Assembly (NCBI RefSeq): GCF_017893965.1
Contig: NZ_CP054142.1
Coordinates: forward strand, 992,001 to 1,056,000
Origin: Treponema parvum
GTDB lineage: Bacteria; Spirochaetota; Spirochaetia; Treponematales; Treponemataceae
DNA: 64,000 nucleotides
Direction: 5' to 3'
A model generated the notes under the pieces. The model ran no database searches and was not told where the DNA came from. It saw only the letters and a list, made by a program, of their open reading frames with translations. The translations under genes were made by a program, and so were the position numbers. Below are positions 17,729 to 26,434 of this stretch, one piece after another (the first letter of the stretch is position 1; the number at the start of each line of letters is the position of its first letter).

Positions 17729-19849
17729 ATGAAACTAAAAAGAATTACAGTTCTTTTTTCTCTTTTTTTATTTTGCTTTGCGGCCTTTGCCGAATTTTCA
17801 ATAGTAAACCCCGTGCCCGGTACGTGGGCGAACAAACAGACGCTTTTGCTTGTTTTGCCGGAAGGTGAAATCGCATATTATTCCGTAAACGGATCGGATC
17901 CTCTTGTTTCAGGTTTTGCCTATGACGATCCTGTTGTTATCGACGTTGCCGGCGACGTTGAAATCCGTATCGTTTCCATAGATGAAAACGGAAGGCGCAC
18001 TCAAAAGAGCGTTTCATATACCGTTACGGAACACAGCCGTGAAGAAGAAGATGCCAAGTCTTTTTTTTACACGTTTTTGAACTCTCCGGTTTACGAATAC
18101 GTTCCCGGTTCTAAGATCGCGATTCCCTCGTCTTTTAATTATGCAATAGGAGAAGAAGACGGCGAAGGTGCTGTGATTTATCTGCCTGCAAAAACACTTT
18201 CCCTTTCTTCCGATTGTTCCGTGTCGCGTTACGTTCCTTTGACGCTTACCGACGGAAATTCGTTTTGGCGCGGCATAATACATGTGTCCTCTGCATACGG
18301 TATAATCAATGAGCGCAGCGTTCCTTTTTCCGTTGAAAACTGGACGACGATTTCTTTTAACGACAAAACGCTTATCTACAGCATTGACGACGGGTGGTGG
18401 CGCCCTGCGGGAGATCCTGTTGAAATAGACCGCTATGAAAGCCATACCATACGGTGGCAGTCGGCGGCTTTTGAGTCGGGAAATCCGATTTATTCTTTTG
18501 AACTTCCGCCGAGAGCGGTTCTTGTTGAAGATCGGCGCGCGGACGGTTCCGTAGTTTATTCGGCAACTCAAAGCGGCATATATAAAATTTCAGTTTCCAG
18601 CCGAAATAAAGACAATCTCGGAGTAAAAAATACGCTTTCACCGGGACTTTTTTCCGAGATGTGCATAGACGTTTTTGAAGGAGATTCTGTTTCGGAAAAA
18701 CTCACTTTTTCCTTATATGCGGATAACGTTTATCAGGGCGACTTGTCCGTTCGGTATAGAATAGACCGCCGTCCGCCTGCGCCGCCCGTGCTTATCCCGT
18801 CCGTTTCCGGTTTTTGGATCCGCGCGCCTCTCGATATAAACATCGTGAGCGAAAAAAAATCGCGCATTTATTGCGCAGTAAGTTCTCCTTTAGAACTTGA
18901 AAGCGATTTTTCAGCTCCGGTTCCTTCGAAGGATTTTTTTGATTCCGTCGCTCTTGAAAAATACACGGAATTTAAAGGAAATATTTTGCGGATCGCCGCG
19001 AATCCCGAACGGCCCGTGTATAATAAAATTTCCGTTTACGCTCAGGATGCGGCCGGAAACAAGAGCATTCCTTCGGAGTACAGCGCAGTTATAGACGTAT
19101 GTAATTATTATTTCGATTCAGGTTCGAATCCGACTCTCGCGGACGGAACCAAAGAACGTCCCTTTACTTCTTTTGAACAGTTTGAATTTACACGATTTTT
19201 ACCGCGTTTTATAAATCTTCATGTCCGCGGAAAGCTTGTAATGCCGCCCAAACGTATCGTTTTACCGGCCAACTGCAAAATTTCAGGCTCTGACGGAGCT
19301 TGTTTGGTGTTCGCGCCTGAAACATCCTTTGACCTCCGCGTTTCAAGCCTTGAAATTGAAAACTGCGCCATAACCAAAACTTCTACCGACCGTAAAGAAG
19401 CTAAATCGCTGTTCTCGCTTGAAAACGCAATTTTGTCTTTAGATAACTGTGAAATTGTGGCGCTTTTTGAAGACTCCGGTTCCGTCATCCAGTCGGCGTC
19501 GTCGATTGTGCTTTTTAAAAACACTGACCTTGTAAGTCAGGCAAGATCATATTCGTCATTAATTTCCGCGTCGGATACCCGCATAAGCGTTTTTAATTGC
19601 CGCGTTTCCGCTGTAGCTAAAACCGCAGTTGCCTTTTCATTGCACGGCGGACATTTTGAACTTCGCTCGTCATCTTGTAAAACCGTAGGCTCTATGGGGC
19701 GCATAGCCGAATTGTTCGGCTGCGGCTGCCGCATGACGGATAATTCCTTTGTCGGGGAAATTTCTTTGTCGCGCGCGTCTCAAGCCGTATGGACTGATCC
19801 TTCCGTCAAGATCTTCGAAAACTCAAACAATAAAACACAGGGTTTTTAA
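17729..19849 (+). CDS. Large exported protein with chitobiase-C-type domains and beta-helix
   Basis: 706 residues from ATG 17729; GTG 17723 overlaps the previous stop. LKRITVLFSLFLFCFAAFAEF is a signal peptide. Residues ~20-100 form a CHB_HEX_C-type domain (GTWANKQTLLLVLPEGEIAY, YSVNGSDP), and a second similar unit is near residues ~350-450 (PSVSGFWIRAPLDINIVSE, QDAAGNKSIPSEYS). Residues ~480-690 show repeated short strands with N-ladder character (LEIENCAITKT, LDNCEIVAL, FKNTDLVSQ, FNCRVSAVA), typical of a right-handed parallel beta-helix. No catalytic motif is seen. It is likely a periplasmic or surface-anchored structural protein. Its stop overlaps the rnhB start (TAATG). Confidence 0.75.
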   Translation: MKLKRITVLFSLFLFCFAAFAEFSIVNPVPGTWANKQTLLLVLPEGEIAYYSVNGSDPLVSGFAYDDPVVIDVAGDVEIRIVSIDENGRRTQKSVSYTVTEHSREEEDAKSFFYTFLNSPVYEYVPGSKIAIPSSFNYAIGEEDGEGAVIYLPAKTLSLSSDCSVSRYVPLTLTDGNSFWRGIIHVSSAYGIINERSVPFSVENWTTISFNDKTLIYSIDDGWWRPAGDPVEIDRYESHTIRWQSAAFESGNPIYSFELPPRAVLVEDRRADGSVVYSATQSGIYKISVSSRNKDNLGVKNTLSPGLFSEMCIDVFEGDSVSEKLTFSLYADNVYQGDLSVRYRIDRRPPAPPVLIPSVSGFWIRAPLDINIVSEKKSRIYCAVSSPLELESDFSAPVPSKDFFDSVALEKYTEFKGNILRIAANPERPVYNKISVYAQDAAGNKSIPSEYSAVIDVCNYYFDSGSNPTLADGTKERPFTSFEQFEFTRFLPRFINLHVRGKLVMPPKRIVLPANCKISGSDGACLVFAPETSFDLRVSSLEIENCAITKTSTDRKEAKSLFSLENAILSLDNCEIVALFEDSGSVIQSASSIVLFKNTDLVSQARSYSSLISASDTRISVFNCRVSAVAKTAVAFSLHGGHFELRSSSCKTVGSMGRIAELFGCGCRMTDNSFVGEISLSRASQAVWTDPSVKIFENSNNKTQGF

Positions 19850-20439
19850 TGACGCAGATTATGTGCGGACTTGACGAAGCGGGCAGGGGACCCATCGCCG
19901 GCCCCGTGTGTGCAGGAGCCGTCATATTGTCGCCTGATTTTCCCGTTCAAACGCTGGACGATTCAAAAAAACTCTCCGAAAAAAAGCGTTTTGAGGCTGA
20001 AAAACTCATAAAAGAAAAATGCGTATGGGGCTTGGGAATTGTAGATCATGAGACCATCGATAAAATAAATATTTTACAGGCGAGTCTTTACGCTATGAGC
20101 CTTGCTTTTGAAATGCTTTTGATCCGGCTTCCTGTTTGGAGTGAAGTTTCCGGCTGTAAAATTGCGCAGGAAGATATTTTTGCTCTTGCAGACGGAACAT
20201 TTTGTCCCAAGATTTCATGCCCGTGCCGCGCCGAAGCCAAGGCTGACGGAAAATATCCTGCCGTCATGGCGGCGAGCATAATTGCTAAAACTGCAAGAGA
20301 CCGTCTGATGATAGAATACGATAAACAGTTTCCGAAGTACATGTATTCGAAGCACAAGGGGTATCCCACTTTGGAACATCGAAAAATATGCCGCGAACTG
20401 GGCCCGTCGCCCATCCAGCGGCTCACGTTCAAGTATTAA
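19849..20439 (+). CDS. rnhB: Ribonuclease HII
   Basis: 196 residues. Motifs: CGLDEAGRGPIAGPVCAGAVIL (first catalytic DE), DDSKKLSEKKR, LADGTFCP with a catalytic Asp, and KYPAVMAASIIAKTARDRLM. It removes RNA from RNA-DNA hybrids and misincorporated ribonucleotides. The start overlaps the preceding stop in TAATG. The stop codon lies inside a 14-bp sequence that is repeated at 20676-20689. Confidence 0.95.
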   Translation: MTQIMCGLDEAGRGPIAGPVCAGAVILSPDFPVQTLDDSKKLSEKKRFEAEKLIKEKCVWGLGIVDHETIDKINILQASLYAMSLAFEMLLIRLPVWSEVSGCKIAQEDIFALADGTFCPKISCPCRAEAKADGKYPAVMAASIIAKTARDRLMIEYDKQFPKYMYSKHKGYPTLEHRKICRELGPSPIQRLTFKY

Positions 20440-20689
20440 TATTAAGGGGGCTGCCCAAAAACTTCAGTTTTGGGGCAGCCCCCTTCCGTCGCTTTCGTTG
20501 TTCAATTAAATGGCGCGTTTTGAAAGCTAATAAAACTGTACGGAGGCGAGGTTCCGGCAGCGTGCCGCTTCGAGCGTTACGCTCACAGAATTATACCCTA
20601 AAAGCTCGACCGCGGCTAAGCGGACGGGTTCTCGCCGGAAGTGTATTTTTTATTATGTCTTAGTTTCAAAACGCAACGTTCAAGTATTA
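20425..20689. repeat. Structured intergenic element bounded by 14-bp direct repeats
   Basis: ACGTTCAAGTATTA occurs at 20425-20438 (covering the rnhB stop) and again at 20676-20689 (covering the stop of the convergent DUF3276 gene). Between them lie a strong terminator and an element closed by GCGTTTTGAAA (20515-20525) / TTTCAAAACGC (20664-20674). Inside are GGCGAG (20545-20550) / CTCGCC (20631-20636), a GAGCGT-ta-ACGCTC-like hairpin and a CCGC-ggctaa-GCGG hairpin. This gives a cloverleaf-like fold. An inserted miniature element or a structured RNA is possible. Confidence 0.55.
20444..20485 (+). terminator. Rho-independent terminator after rnhB
   Basis: A long stem, AAGGGGGCTGCCC(AAAA) with (TTTTG)GGGCAGCCCCCTT. 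It closes the rnhB-side operon and could serve the opposite strand as well. Confidence 0.8.
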
Positions 20690-21109
20690 GCCGTTTTCAG
20701 GTTTTATTTTAGAAACTACGTGGATCACTCTTCCCGTACGTTTGATCCCGTCGTCTTTTTTTATTTCCGGAATTTCTTCGCCCTTTCTGCGGTATACTTT
20801 CTTTTTTACCGTTTCTGTACCTTGATCGTATTTTTTATCGTTGGCGGCTTTTTTCTGAGCTCGCGCTTTCGTTCTTTCTTTGCGGTCCTTTTCTATAAAC
20901 GAAAGCGATCTGTCAAGACCTTGTAAAAATTTTTGCAGATCTTCCGCAAAGACCGCTATCTGGTGCCGGTCAAAATCCGCACCGTCACGGCTTTTGCTTT
21001 CCACTATTTGCATAAAAACGTCGCCGGTTCTGTTTTCTTTTACATTAAAAAAATAAGAGCGATTTTCCAATATTACCTGCGTCGTAAAAAGTTCTCCGCG
21101 TATACCCAT
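20687..21109 (-). CDS. DUF3276 / PUR-alpha-like nucleic-acid-binding protein
   Basis: 140 residues from ATG 21109, which has an AGGGAAGGA ribosome site; a longer frame to 21172 lacks one. Residues 1-75 (MGIRGELFTTQVILENRSYF, then FNVKENRTGDVFMQIVESKS and FDRHQIAVFAEDLQKFLQGLD) are one PUR repeat of the family that includes Borrelia BpuR, a DNA/RNA-binding regulator. The C-terminal half is Lys/Arg-rich and low complexity, probably an extra nucleic-acid contact. It is convergent with rnhB. A regulatory role is inferred from the Borrelia homologue. Confidence 0.82.
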   Translation of the reverse strand: MGIRGELFTTQVILENRSYFFNVKENRTGDVFMQIVESKSRDGADFDRHQIAVFAEDLQKFLQGLDRSLSFIEKDRKERTKARAQKKAANDKKYDQGTETVKKKVYRRKGEEIPEIKKDDGIKRTGRVIHVVSKIKPENG

Positions 21110-21234
21110 GATTTTTCCTTCCCTAATAATTTTACCGGGATTTTTATCGCAAATGATTCTAAGAATATGCAAAATCTCCGCAAAGCCGCGATGCTGTAAG
21201 GTTGCAAACTTTGCGGAGACTAGCCCTTTATCTT

Positions 21235-22671
21235 TTATTTTCCGAAATAATTCAGAGCGTTTTTAAACGAAATATCCTTTACCATTCTTGTAAGAATCTC
21301 TTCGTCGTTCGGGAATTCTCCGTTTTCAACCCAACGGCCAAGGATGTTGCAAAGAATTCTTCTGAAATATTCGTGGCGCGGATAGCTTAAAAAGCTCCGG
21401 CTGTCGGTAAGCATTCCCACGAACGAAGAGAGCATACCTAAGTTTCCCAGAACTTTAAGATGCTCGGTCATACCGTCGTAATGATCGCAGAACCACCATG
21501 CGCATCCGAGCTGTACTTTTCCTCTGACGGATTCTCCGTTTACGGTTCCTTGGAAACATCCCATTGCAGTTCCGAGCACATAATAATCTTTAGGATTGAG
21601 CGTATAAAGCACCGTTTTGGGCAGCCCGCCGTTTTCTTCTATGAGGTTAAGAAGCCCGCTCAATTTTTCCGCCATTCTGTTATCGTGAACCGCGTCAAAT
21701 CCCGTGTCGGGGCCGAGAAGTTTAAACATTTTTTTATTCAAATCGCGGATAGCGTTCATGTGAAGCTGCATTACTACGTTCCGCTTTGCATACGCCAGGC
21801 CTAAAGCGAGCAGTACCTTTGTGCGATAGGCTTCCGCCATTTCAGGGCTTACGGGTTTTCCGGCCATAGCGGCTTTAAATGCCTTGTTTATTTCCGCATC
21901 GTCTTCAAGGCGGAACGGAGCAAATTCCAGTCCGTGGTCGCTCGCTTTGCAACCCGCTTCGACAAAAAAGTCCAGCCGCAATTCCAAAGCTTTTATCACA
22001 TCGTCGGTATTTTTTATGTTTATTCCGGCAGCCTTTGCAAGTTTGGGAATATATTCCGCGAACGTCGGTTTGTCTATATTCAAGGCTTTGTCGGGCCTGA
22101 AGGACGGCCTTACCTTTGTTTCTATCTTGCCTATGGGAGCCGTTCCCGCCGCGATCGCTTTATGATATTCCAATGTGTCTGCGGGATCGTCCGTGGTTCC
22201 TACGGCATATACGTTGAATTTCTTTAGAATCCCTTTTACGGACATCTCGTCGCTTTGGAGTAAGGCGTTCGCCTTTTCCCATATTGCCGGCGCCGTCTTT
22301 GTAGTGAGCGGTTCATAGATATTAAAATAGCGCTGCAGCTCAAGGTGCGTCCAATGGTACAAGGGATTGCCGGCGAGGTTTTCTATAGTTTGAGTCCACT
22401 TGATAAATTTTTCAAAAGGATCGGCATTATCTCCTGTTATGATCGATTCGGGAACGCCGTAGGTGCGCATCTGGCGCCATTTATAGTGATCCCCGTATCC
22501 GTGGCTTCCAAGCCATATTTCACTCAAATTGGGAAACTTTTTATTTTCTGCAATTTCTTTAGGCGGAAGATGACAGTGAAAATCCCATATGGGGGCGTTT
22601 TCAGCCGCCTTGTACAATTTCTGCGCAGTTTTAGTTTCAAGCAGAAAATTTTTATCCATGAATTTTTTCAT
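21235..22671 (-). CDS. uxaC: Uronate isomerase (glucuronate isomerase)
   Basis: 478 residues from ATG 22671 with AGGAG 6-7 nt upstream; the frame start at 22695 is rejected. IWDFHCHLPPKEIAENKKF is the N-terminal His-x-His metal motif of the UxaC amidohydrolase branch. Other family blocks are WRQMRTYGVPESIITG, VYAVGTTDDPADTLEYH, VMQLHMNAIRD and WWFCDHYDGM. It converts D-glucuronate to D-fructuronate or D-galacturonate to D-tagaturonate. The kduD-like gene at 62735 belongs to a related hexuronate route, so host or plant uronate use is likely. Confidence 0.93.
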   Translation of the reverse strand: MKKFMDKNFLLETKTAQKLYKAAENAPIWDFHCHLPPKEIAENKKFPNLSEIWLGSHGYGDHYKWRQMRTYGVPESIITGDNADPFEKFIKWTQTIENLAGNPLYHWTHLELQRYFNIYEPLTTKTAPAIWEKANALLQSDEMSVKGILKKFNVYAVGTTDDPADTLEYHKAIAAGTAPIGKIETKVRPSFRPDKALNIDKPTFAEYIPKLAKAAGINIKNTDDVIKALELRLDFFVEAGCKASDHGLEFAPFRLEDDAEINKAFKAAMAGKPVSPEMAEAYRTKVLLALGLAYAKRNVVMQLHMNAIRDLNKKMFKLLGPDTGFDAVHDNRMAEKLSGLLNLIEENGGLPKTVLYTLNPKDYYVLGTAMGCFQGTVNGESVRGKVQLGCAWWFCDHYDGMTEHLKVLGNLGMLSSFVGMLTDSRSFLSYPRHEYFRRILCNILGRWVENGEFPNDEEILTRMVKDISFKNALNYFGK

Positions 22672-22808
22672 AACACGCTCCTGATATTTGATCATATTGC
22701 TTAACGGACTTAGGCCTTCAATTTAAGACCCAAGCCCATTATACCGCATAACGGAGAGTTTATGGAATTGAAAATACGGTCGAAATTAAACCAATATGTA
22801 ATTTTAAT

Positions 22809-23501
22809 CTACTTTCTGCGTCCGAACAGCCTCAGCAATGCTAGGAACATATTTATAAAGTCAAGATAAAGTTCCAAAGCTCCGATTATGGCCGCTTTTT
22901 TGAACATTTCGCTTCCGTCGGCTCTTCGTGAAACGGCGAGCATCTTCTGTGAATCGTAGGCGGTAAGCCCGGTAAACACTACGACCGTTACTACGGACAC
23001 AAGCCAATCAAGCGTATTCGATCTGATAAAGATATTCAAAAGGGAAGCGATTATTATTCCTATAACGCCCATCATGAGGTAACGGCCTGCGGACATGAGA
23101 TTGGACTTTGTTGTAAGACCGTAAAGGCTCATTATGCCGAACATAGCCGCGCACGTGATAAAAACGGACGCTACCGACGCGCCGGTATAATATAAGAGAA
23201 TGCTTGAAAGCGTTATTCCATTTAAAACCGAGTATGTTATAAATCCTATAACGGCGGATTGCATGCTGATCTTTCTTATAGATGCGCTGAGCCACCACAC
23301 AAGCGCGATTTCACCCAACGCAAGAATCATAATAAAACCGTTTGAAAAAAGCAGTTTTACCATGGACGTGTTTGAGGCCGTAAAAAAAGCCGTCGCCGCG
23401 CTTACGACGAGCGCCAAGAACATCCAACCGTATACGCCGGTTAAAAATTTTTGTTTAGCCTGGGCATTCACCCTTTCAACTGAAACTCTCGTTTCTTCCA
23501 T
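22809..23501 (-). CDS. Bax inhibitor-1 / YccA family membrane protein
   Basis: 230 residues with about seven hydrophobic helices. The end reads AAIIGALELYLDFINMFLALLRLFGRR, the family's characteristic C-terminal block with two Asp-containing helix positions (VFTGLTAYDSQKM and YLDFINMF). Bacterial members such as YetJ and YccA are calcium-leak channels or regulators of FtsH. GGAGG precedes the ATG at 23501. It is divergent from the M24 peptidase. Confidence 0.92.
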   Translation of the reverse strand: MEETRVSVERVNAQAKQKFLTGVYGWMFLALVVSAATAFFTASNTSMVKLLFSNGFIMILALGEIALVWWLSASIRKISMQSAVIGFITYSVLNGITLSSILLYYTGASVASVFITCAAMFGIMSLYGLTTKSNLMSAGRYLMMGVIGIIIASLLNIFIRSNTLDWLVSVVTVVVFTGLTAYDSQKMLAVSRRADGSEMFKKAAIIGALELYLDFINMFLALLRLFGRRK

Positions 23502-23749
23502 AGATCAAACCTCCGTGATCATAAAATATGACATTTTATAAAATAAAACACGAATTTGCCAAAAAGATACGCCTTCCGATATGGAATAAAGAACTGCAAT
23601 CTTTTGCAAATCCTCCTTTTAATATACAATATAAACATAAAAACGGTAAGTGTGTTATAAATTAATTTTATTGATGTCTGCGCCGCGATAAACGCTTGCT
23701 CTGCGGAATTTTTGATGCGCGGCCTATGCCGCCGGAAGGAGATGAGAGT

Positions 23750-24841
23750 GTGAATAAAGATGATTTATATCAATCAAGAATAGACAAGGTTCTTGAAGGA
23801 ATGAAAAAAATGAAGCTTGACGGTCTTATTGTAAGCGACCCCAAAAGTATACGGTACTTGACAGGAATATATAACGAGCCGTATGAAAGGTTGTTCGTCT
23901 TATATCTTTCAGCGGATAAAAATCACATTTTTTTCTTGAATAAACTTTTTAACGTAGATCAAAAAAAGATCAGGGAAGTTTGGACATGCGACACCGACGA
24001 TGTAATGAAAATCATGGCTTCGAATATCGCAAAAAACGGCCTTATAGGGGTAGATAAGGTTTGGCCTGCGCGTTTTTTAATTCCTCTTTGTGAACTTACT
24101 CCCGATGCAAAATTCTTACTAGGCTCGGATTGCGTTGACGACGCGCGCGCTTGCAAAGACGCCGAAGAGCAGAGGATTATGAAAGAGGCTTCCCGTATCA
24201 ACGACGTATGCATCGAAAGAGGAGCAGCCTTCGTGAGAGAAGGAGTTACCGAAAAGGAAGTCGCCGAATATATAGAAGCCCAGTTTAAGGCCGAAGGGGC
24301 TTCCGGAACTTCATTTTCAACGATAGTTTCTTTCGGCAAAAATGCCGCGGATCCTCACCACGAACCCGACGATACCGTTGTAAAGGAAGGAGACTGCGTC
24401 CTCATCGACATGGGATGCGTAAAGGACGGTTATTGCTCGGATATGACGCGCACATTCTTTTATAAAACTGCGCCGGATAAGTTTACTAAAATACACGATC
24501 TGGTACGCGAAGCCAACGAAAAAGCCGAAGCTATCATACGTCCCGGAGTTTTGCTTTGCGATATTGACGCTGCTGCGCGCGATCATATTGCGAAAGCCGG
24601 ATATGCAAATTATTTTACGCACCGTCTGGGACATTTCATAGGGCAGACGGATCACGAACAGGGCGACGTCAGTTCTTCCAATAATAACCCCGTAAAACCC
24701 GGCATGATATTTTCGATAGAACCCGGCGTTTATCTTCCTGGAGAATTCGGAGTGCGCATTGAAGATTTAGTGCTCGTCACCGATACGGGCTGTGAAGTTC
24801 TAAACAAAGTCGATAAAAAATGGAAGATCCTTTGCAAATAA
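23750..24841 (+). CDS. M24-family metallopeptidase (Xaa-Pro aminopeptidase type)
   Basis: 363 residues from GTG 23750, with AAGGAG at 23737-23742. A frame start at 23696 would add 18 residues and lacks a ribosome site. An N-terminal creatinase-like domain (~1-130, LDGLIVSDPKSIRYLTG) precedes the pita-bread fold. The five metal ligands are recognisable: Asp in LIDMGCVKDGY, Asp in CSDMTRTFF, His in HRLGHFIG, Glu in FSIEPGVY and Glu in VRIEDLVLV. It is predicted to cleave N-terminal residues before proline, cytoplasmic and dinuclear-metal dependent. Confidence 0.92.
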   Translation: MNKDDLYQSRIDKVLEGMKKMKLDGLIVSDPKSIRYLTGIYNEPYERLFVLYLSADKNHIFFLNKLFNVDQKKIREVWTCDTDDVMKIMASNIAKNGLIGVDKVWPARFLIPLCELTPDAKFLLGSDCVDDARACKDAEEQRIMKEASRINDVCIERGAAFVREGVTEKEVAEYIEAQFKAEGASGTSFSTIVSFGKNAADPHHEPDDTVVKEGDCVLIDMGCVKDGYCSDMTRTFFYKTAPDKFTKIHDLVREANEKAEAIIRPGVLLCDIDAAARDHIAKAGYANYFTHRLGHFIGQTDHEQGDVSSSNNNPVKPGMIFSIEPGVYLPGEFGVRIEDLVLVTDTGCEVLNKVDKKWKILCK

Positions 24842-24930
24842 AATGCTTTATCGGGCGCGGAGACAGTTTTGTACGAGGCTGTATTTGAAAGCGGCCGTGA
24901 AGGTTGTGCGAGAGGTAAAAACGCTAAAAT

Positions 24931-26058
24931 ATGGCTGATCTGATAGATTACGTTCGCTGGCGCGGCGATTTGACGATTTCCGTTTCTCCGTTTAATGAAG
25001 TTGACGCACTCGTATTAAGTCAGCTTGTCTACCTTGATTATACGGGAATAGTCCCCTCCGAATTTTCCAAGAAAATTTCCGTTTCCCGTCTTGCCGAAAA
25101 TTTCAAAGGTGCGCCCGACTATAATCTGCGCTCGAATACCGGCCATTTTATAAACCCGAAAACGGCTTCATTGCTTGAGGCCTGCGGGGCTTCGGTTCGT
25201 TTCGGAAATATGGAAGTCTGCGGGTTTATAAATAAGATCGATTTGGAAAACGAAGAACAGTTTTCAGCTTTTACGGTGCTCCTAAATAGAAAAACCGCTT
25301 TTGTAGTTTTTAGAGGGACAGACGACACCATCGTAGGCTGGAAAGAAGACTTTAATATGGGATTTAAGGACGTGATACCGTCGCAGCTGGACGCCGCCGT
25401 TTACATAGAAAAAATTTTTAAAAAAGGCGGAATCAGGTCTTGCGGCAAACTTTACCTTTCCGGGCATTCCAAGGGCGGAAATCTGGCAATGTATGCGGCG
25501 TCCTTCGTACCGCAAAAGATTAAAAATAAGATAAAAAATGTTTACATATTCGACGCTCCGGGTTTAAATGAAAAACTTGCGGCAAGCGGTGAATTTTTTT
25601 CGATAAAAGATATTTTGCAGTCTTTTTACCCTCAATTTTCGATCATAGGAATGCTGTTCAACCATCCTGAAGATTATACTATAGTGGAAAGCGGCCAGGC
25701 GGGAATAATGCAGCACGATCCTTTTTCATGGCACATAGAGCGGAATAATTTTATAAAAGCGCCCGATTTTGAAAATTTCAGCAAGTATGTGCAAAAAACT
25801 TTGAACACGTGGTTTTTAGGACTTTCGCTCGAACGCCGTGAAAAATTTGTGGAAACGATATTTAAAGTTTTGCGTGCGGCTGAAGCTCGCACGAATACGG
25901 AATTTTATGAGAATTGGCTTAAAAATTCCGCACTAATTATAAAAGCTCTCGCCGGATTGGATGCTGAATCCCGTAAAGAAACCGTAAAGATAATCCGGCT
26001 TTTGTTTAAAACCGCTGCCTCTGAAATGCCGGATATATTAAAACCGCTGAAAAAATAA
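24931..26058 (+). CDS. Mbeg1-like (DUF2974) alpha/beta hydrolase
   Basis: 375 residues. The nucleophile elbow LSGHSKGGNLAMYAA (~residues 169-183, Ser in GHSKG) follows an FVVFRGTDDTIVGWKEDFNM block, the hallmark of the Mbeg1/DUF2974 lipase-like family. HDPFSWHIERNNF near residue 275 contains a likely catalytic His. The substrate is unknown and no signal peptide is seen, so it is probably cytoplasmic. The only purine-rich site (GAGAGG at 24910) is 15 nt from the ATG, so the start is not firm. Confidence 0.82.
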   Translation: MADLIDYVRWRGDLTISVSPFNEVDALVLSQLVYLDYTGIVPSEFSKKISVSRLAENFKGAPDYNLRSNTGHFINPKTASLLEACGASVRFGNMEVCGFINKIDLENEEQFSAFTVLLNRKTAFVVFRGTDDTIVGWKEDFNMGFKDVIPSQLDAAVYIEKIFKKGGIRSCGKLYLSGHSKGGNLAMYAASFVPQKIKNKIKNVYIFDAPGLNEKLAASGEFFSIKDILQSFYPQFSIIGMLFNHPEDYTIVESGQAGIMQHDPFSWHIERNNFIKAPDFENFSKYVQKTLNTWFLGLSLERREKFVETIFKVLRAAEARTNTEFYENWLKNSALIIKALAGLDAESRKETVKIIRLLFKTAASEMPDILKPLKK

Positions 26059-26191
26059 GCGGCGCACGGGGTTACCGCATTTGTCGCACACGTATGTGCC
26101 GAACTCCCGACATTCTGGTTAGTTAAATTCGTTGCCGTCGAAAACTTGTTTACAACATGACATACAGGTGATATTCTTTATATAAAGTAGG

Positions 26192-26427
26192 GTGTTTAAA
26201 TTGAACGTCTGAAATAATTATAAACCGACGCACCTCCATGTACATCGGTTTATGGCGAATTTTGGCAAAGCCAAAATATCGCTTTTACATATTTTGCCGC
26301 CATCCATGGCGGTACTTGAACTTAGAGTTTCCTTTCGGAAAACTCTTTTATTTAACTGTGCGCAAAGAGCGCACCAAAACGGCATTCTCAGAAATCGAAA
26401 TTTCCTCGTATGCCGTTTTGTAAGGAG
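26192..26427 (+). repeat. Composite hairpin repeat in front of cstA (copy 2, longest)
   Basis: Six consecutive stem-loops: ATAAACCGA/TCGGTTTAT (26220-26253); GCGA-ATTTTGGC/GCCAAAAT-ATCGC (26255-26282); CCGCC/GGCGG (26297-26312); GAGTTTCC/GGAAAACTC (26325-26345); GTGCGC/GCGCAC (26358-26374); and outer AAAACGGCAT/ATGCCGTTTT (26376-26419) around inner GAAAT-cgaa-ATTTC. The last arm ends 2 nt before the AAGGAG of cstA. The last three modules match the lolE copy. The bases from 26059 to 26191 hold nothing I can name. Confidence 0.85.
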
Positions 26428-26434
26428 TTGTTTT

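Noticed and set aside
26252-26434. N-terminal extension of CstA
   Set aside because: The extension translates the hairpin repeat; ATG 26435 has AAGGAG and begins the first helix.
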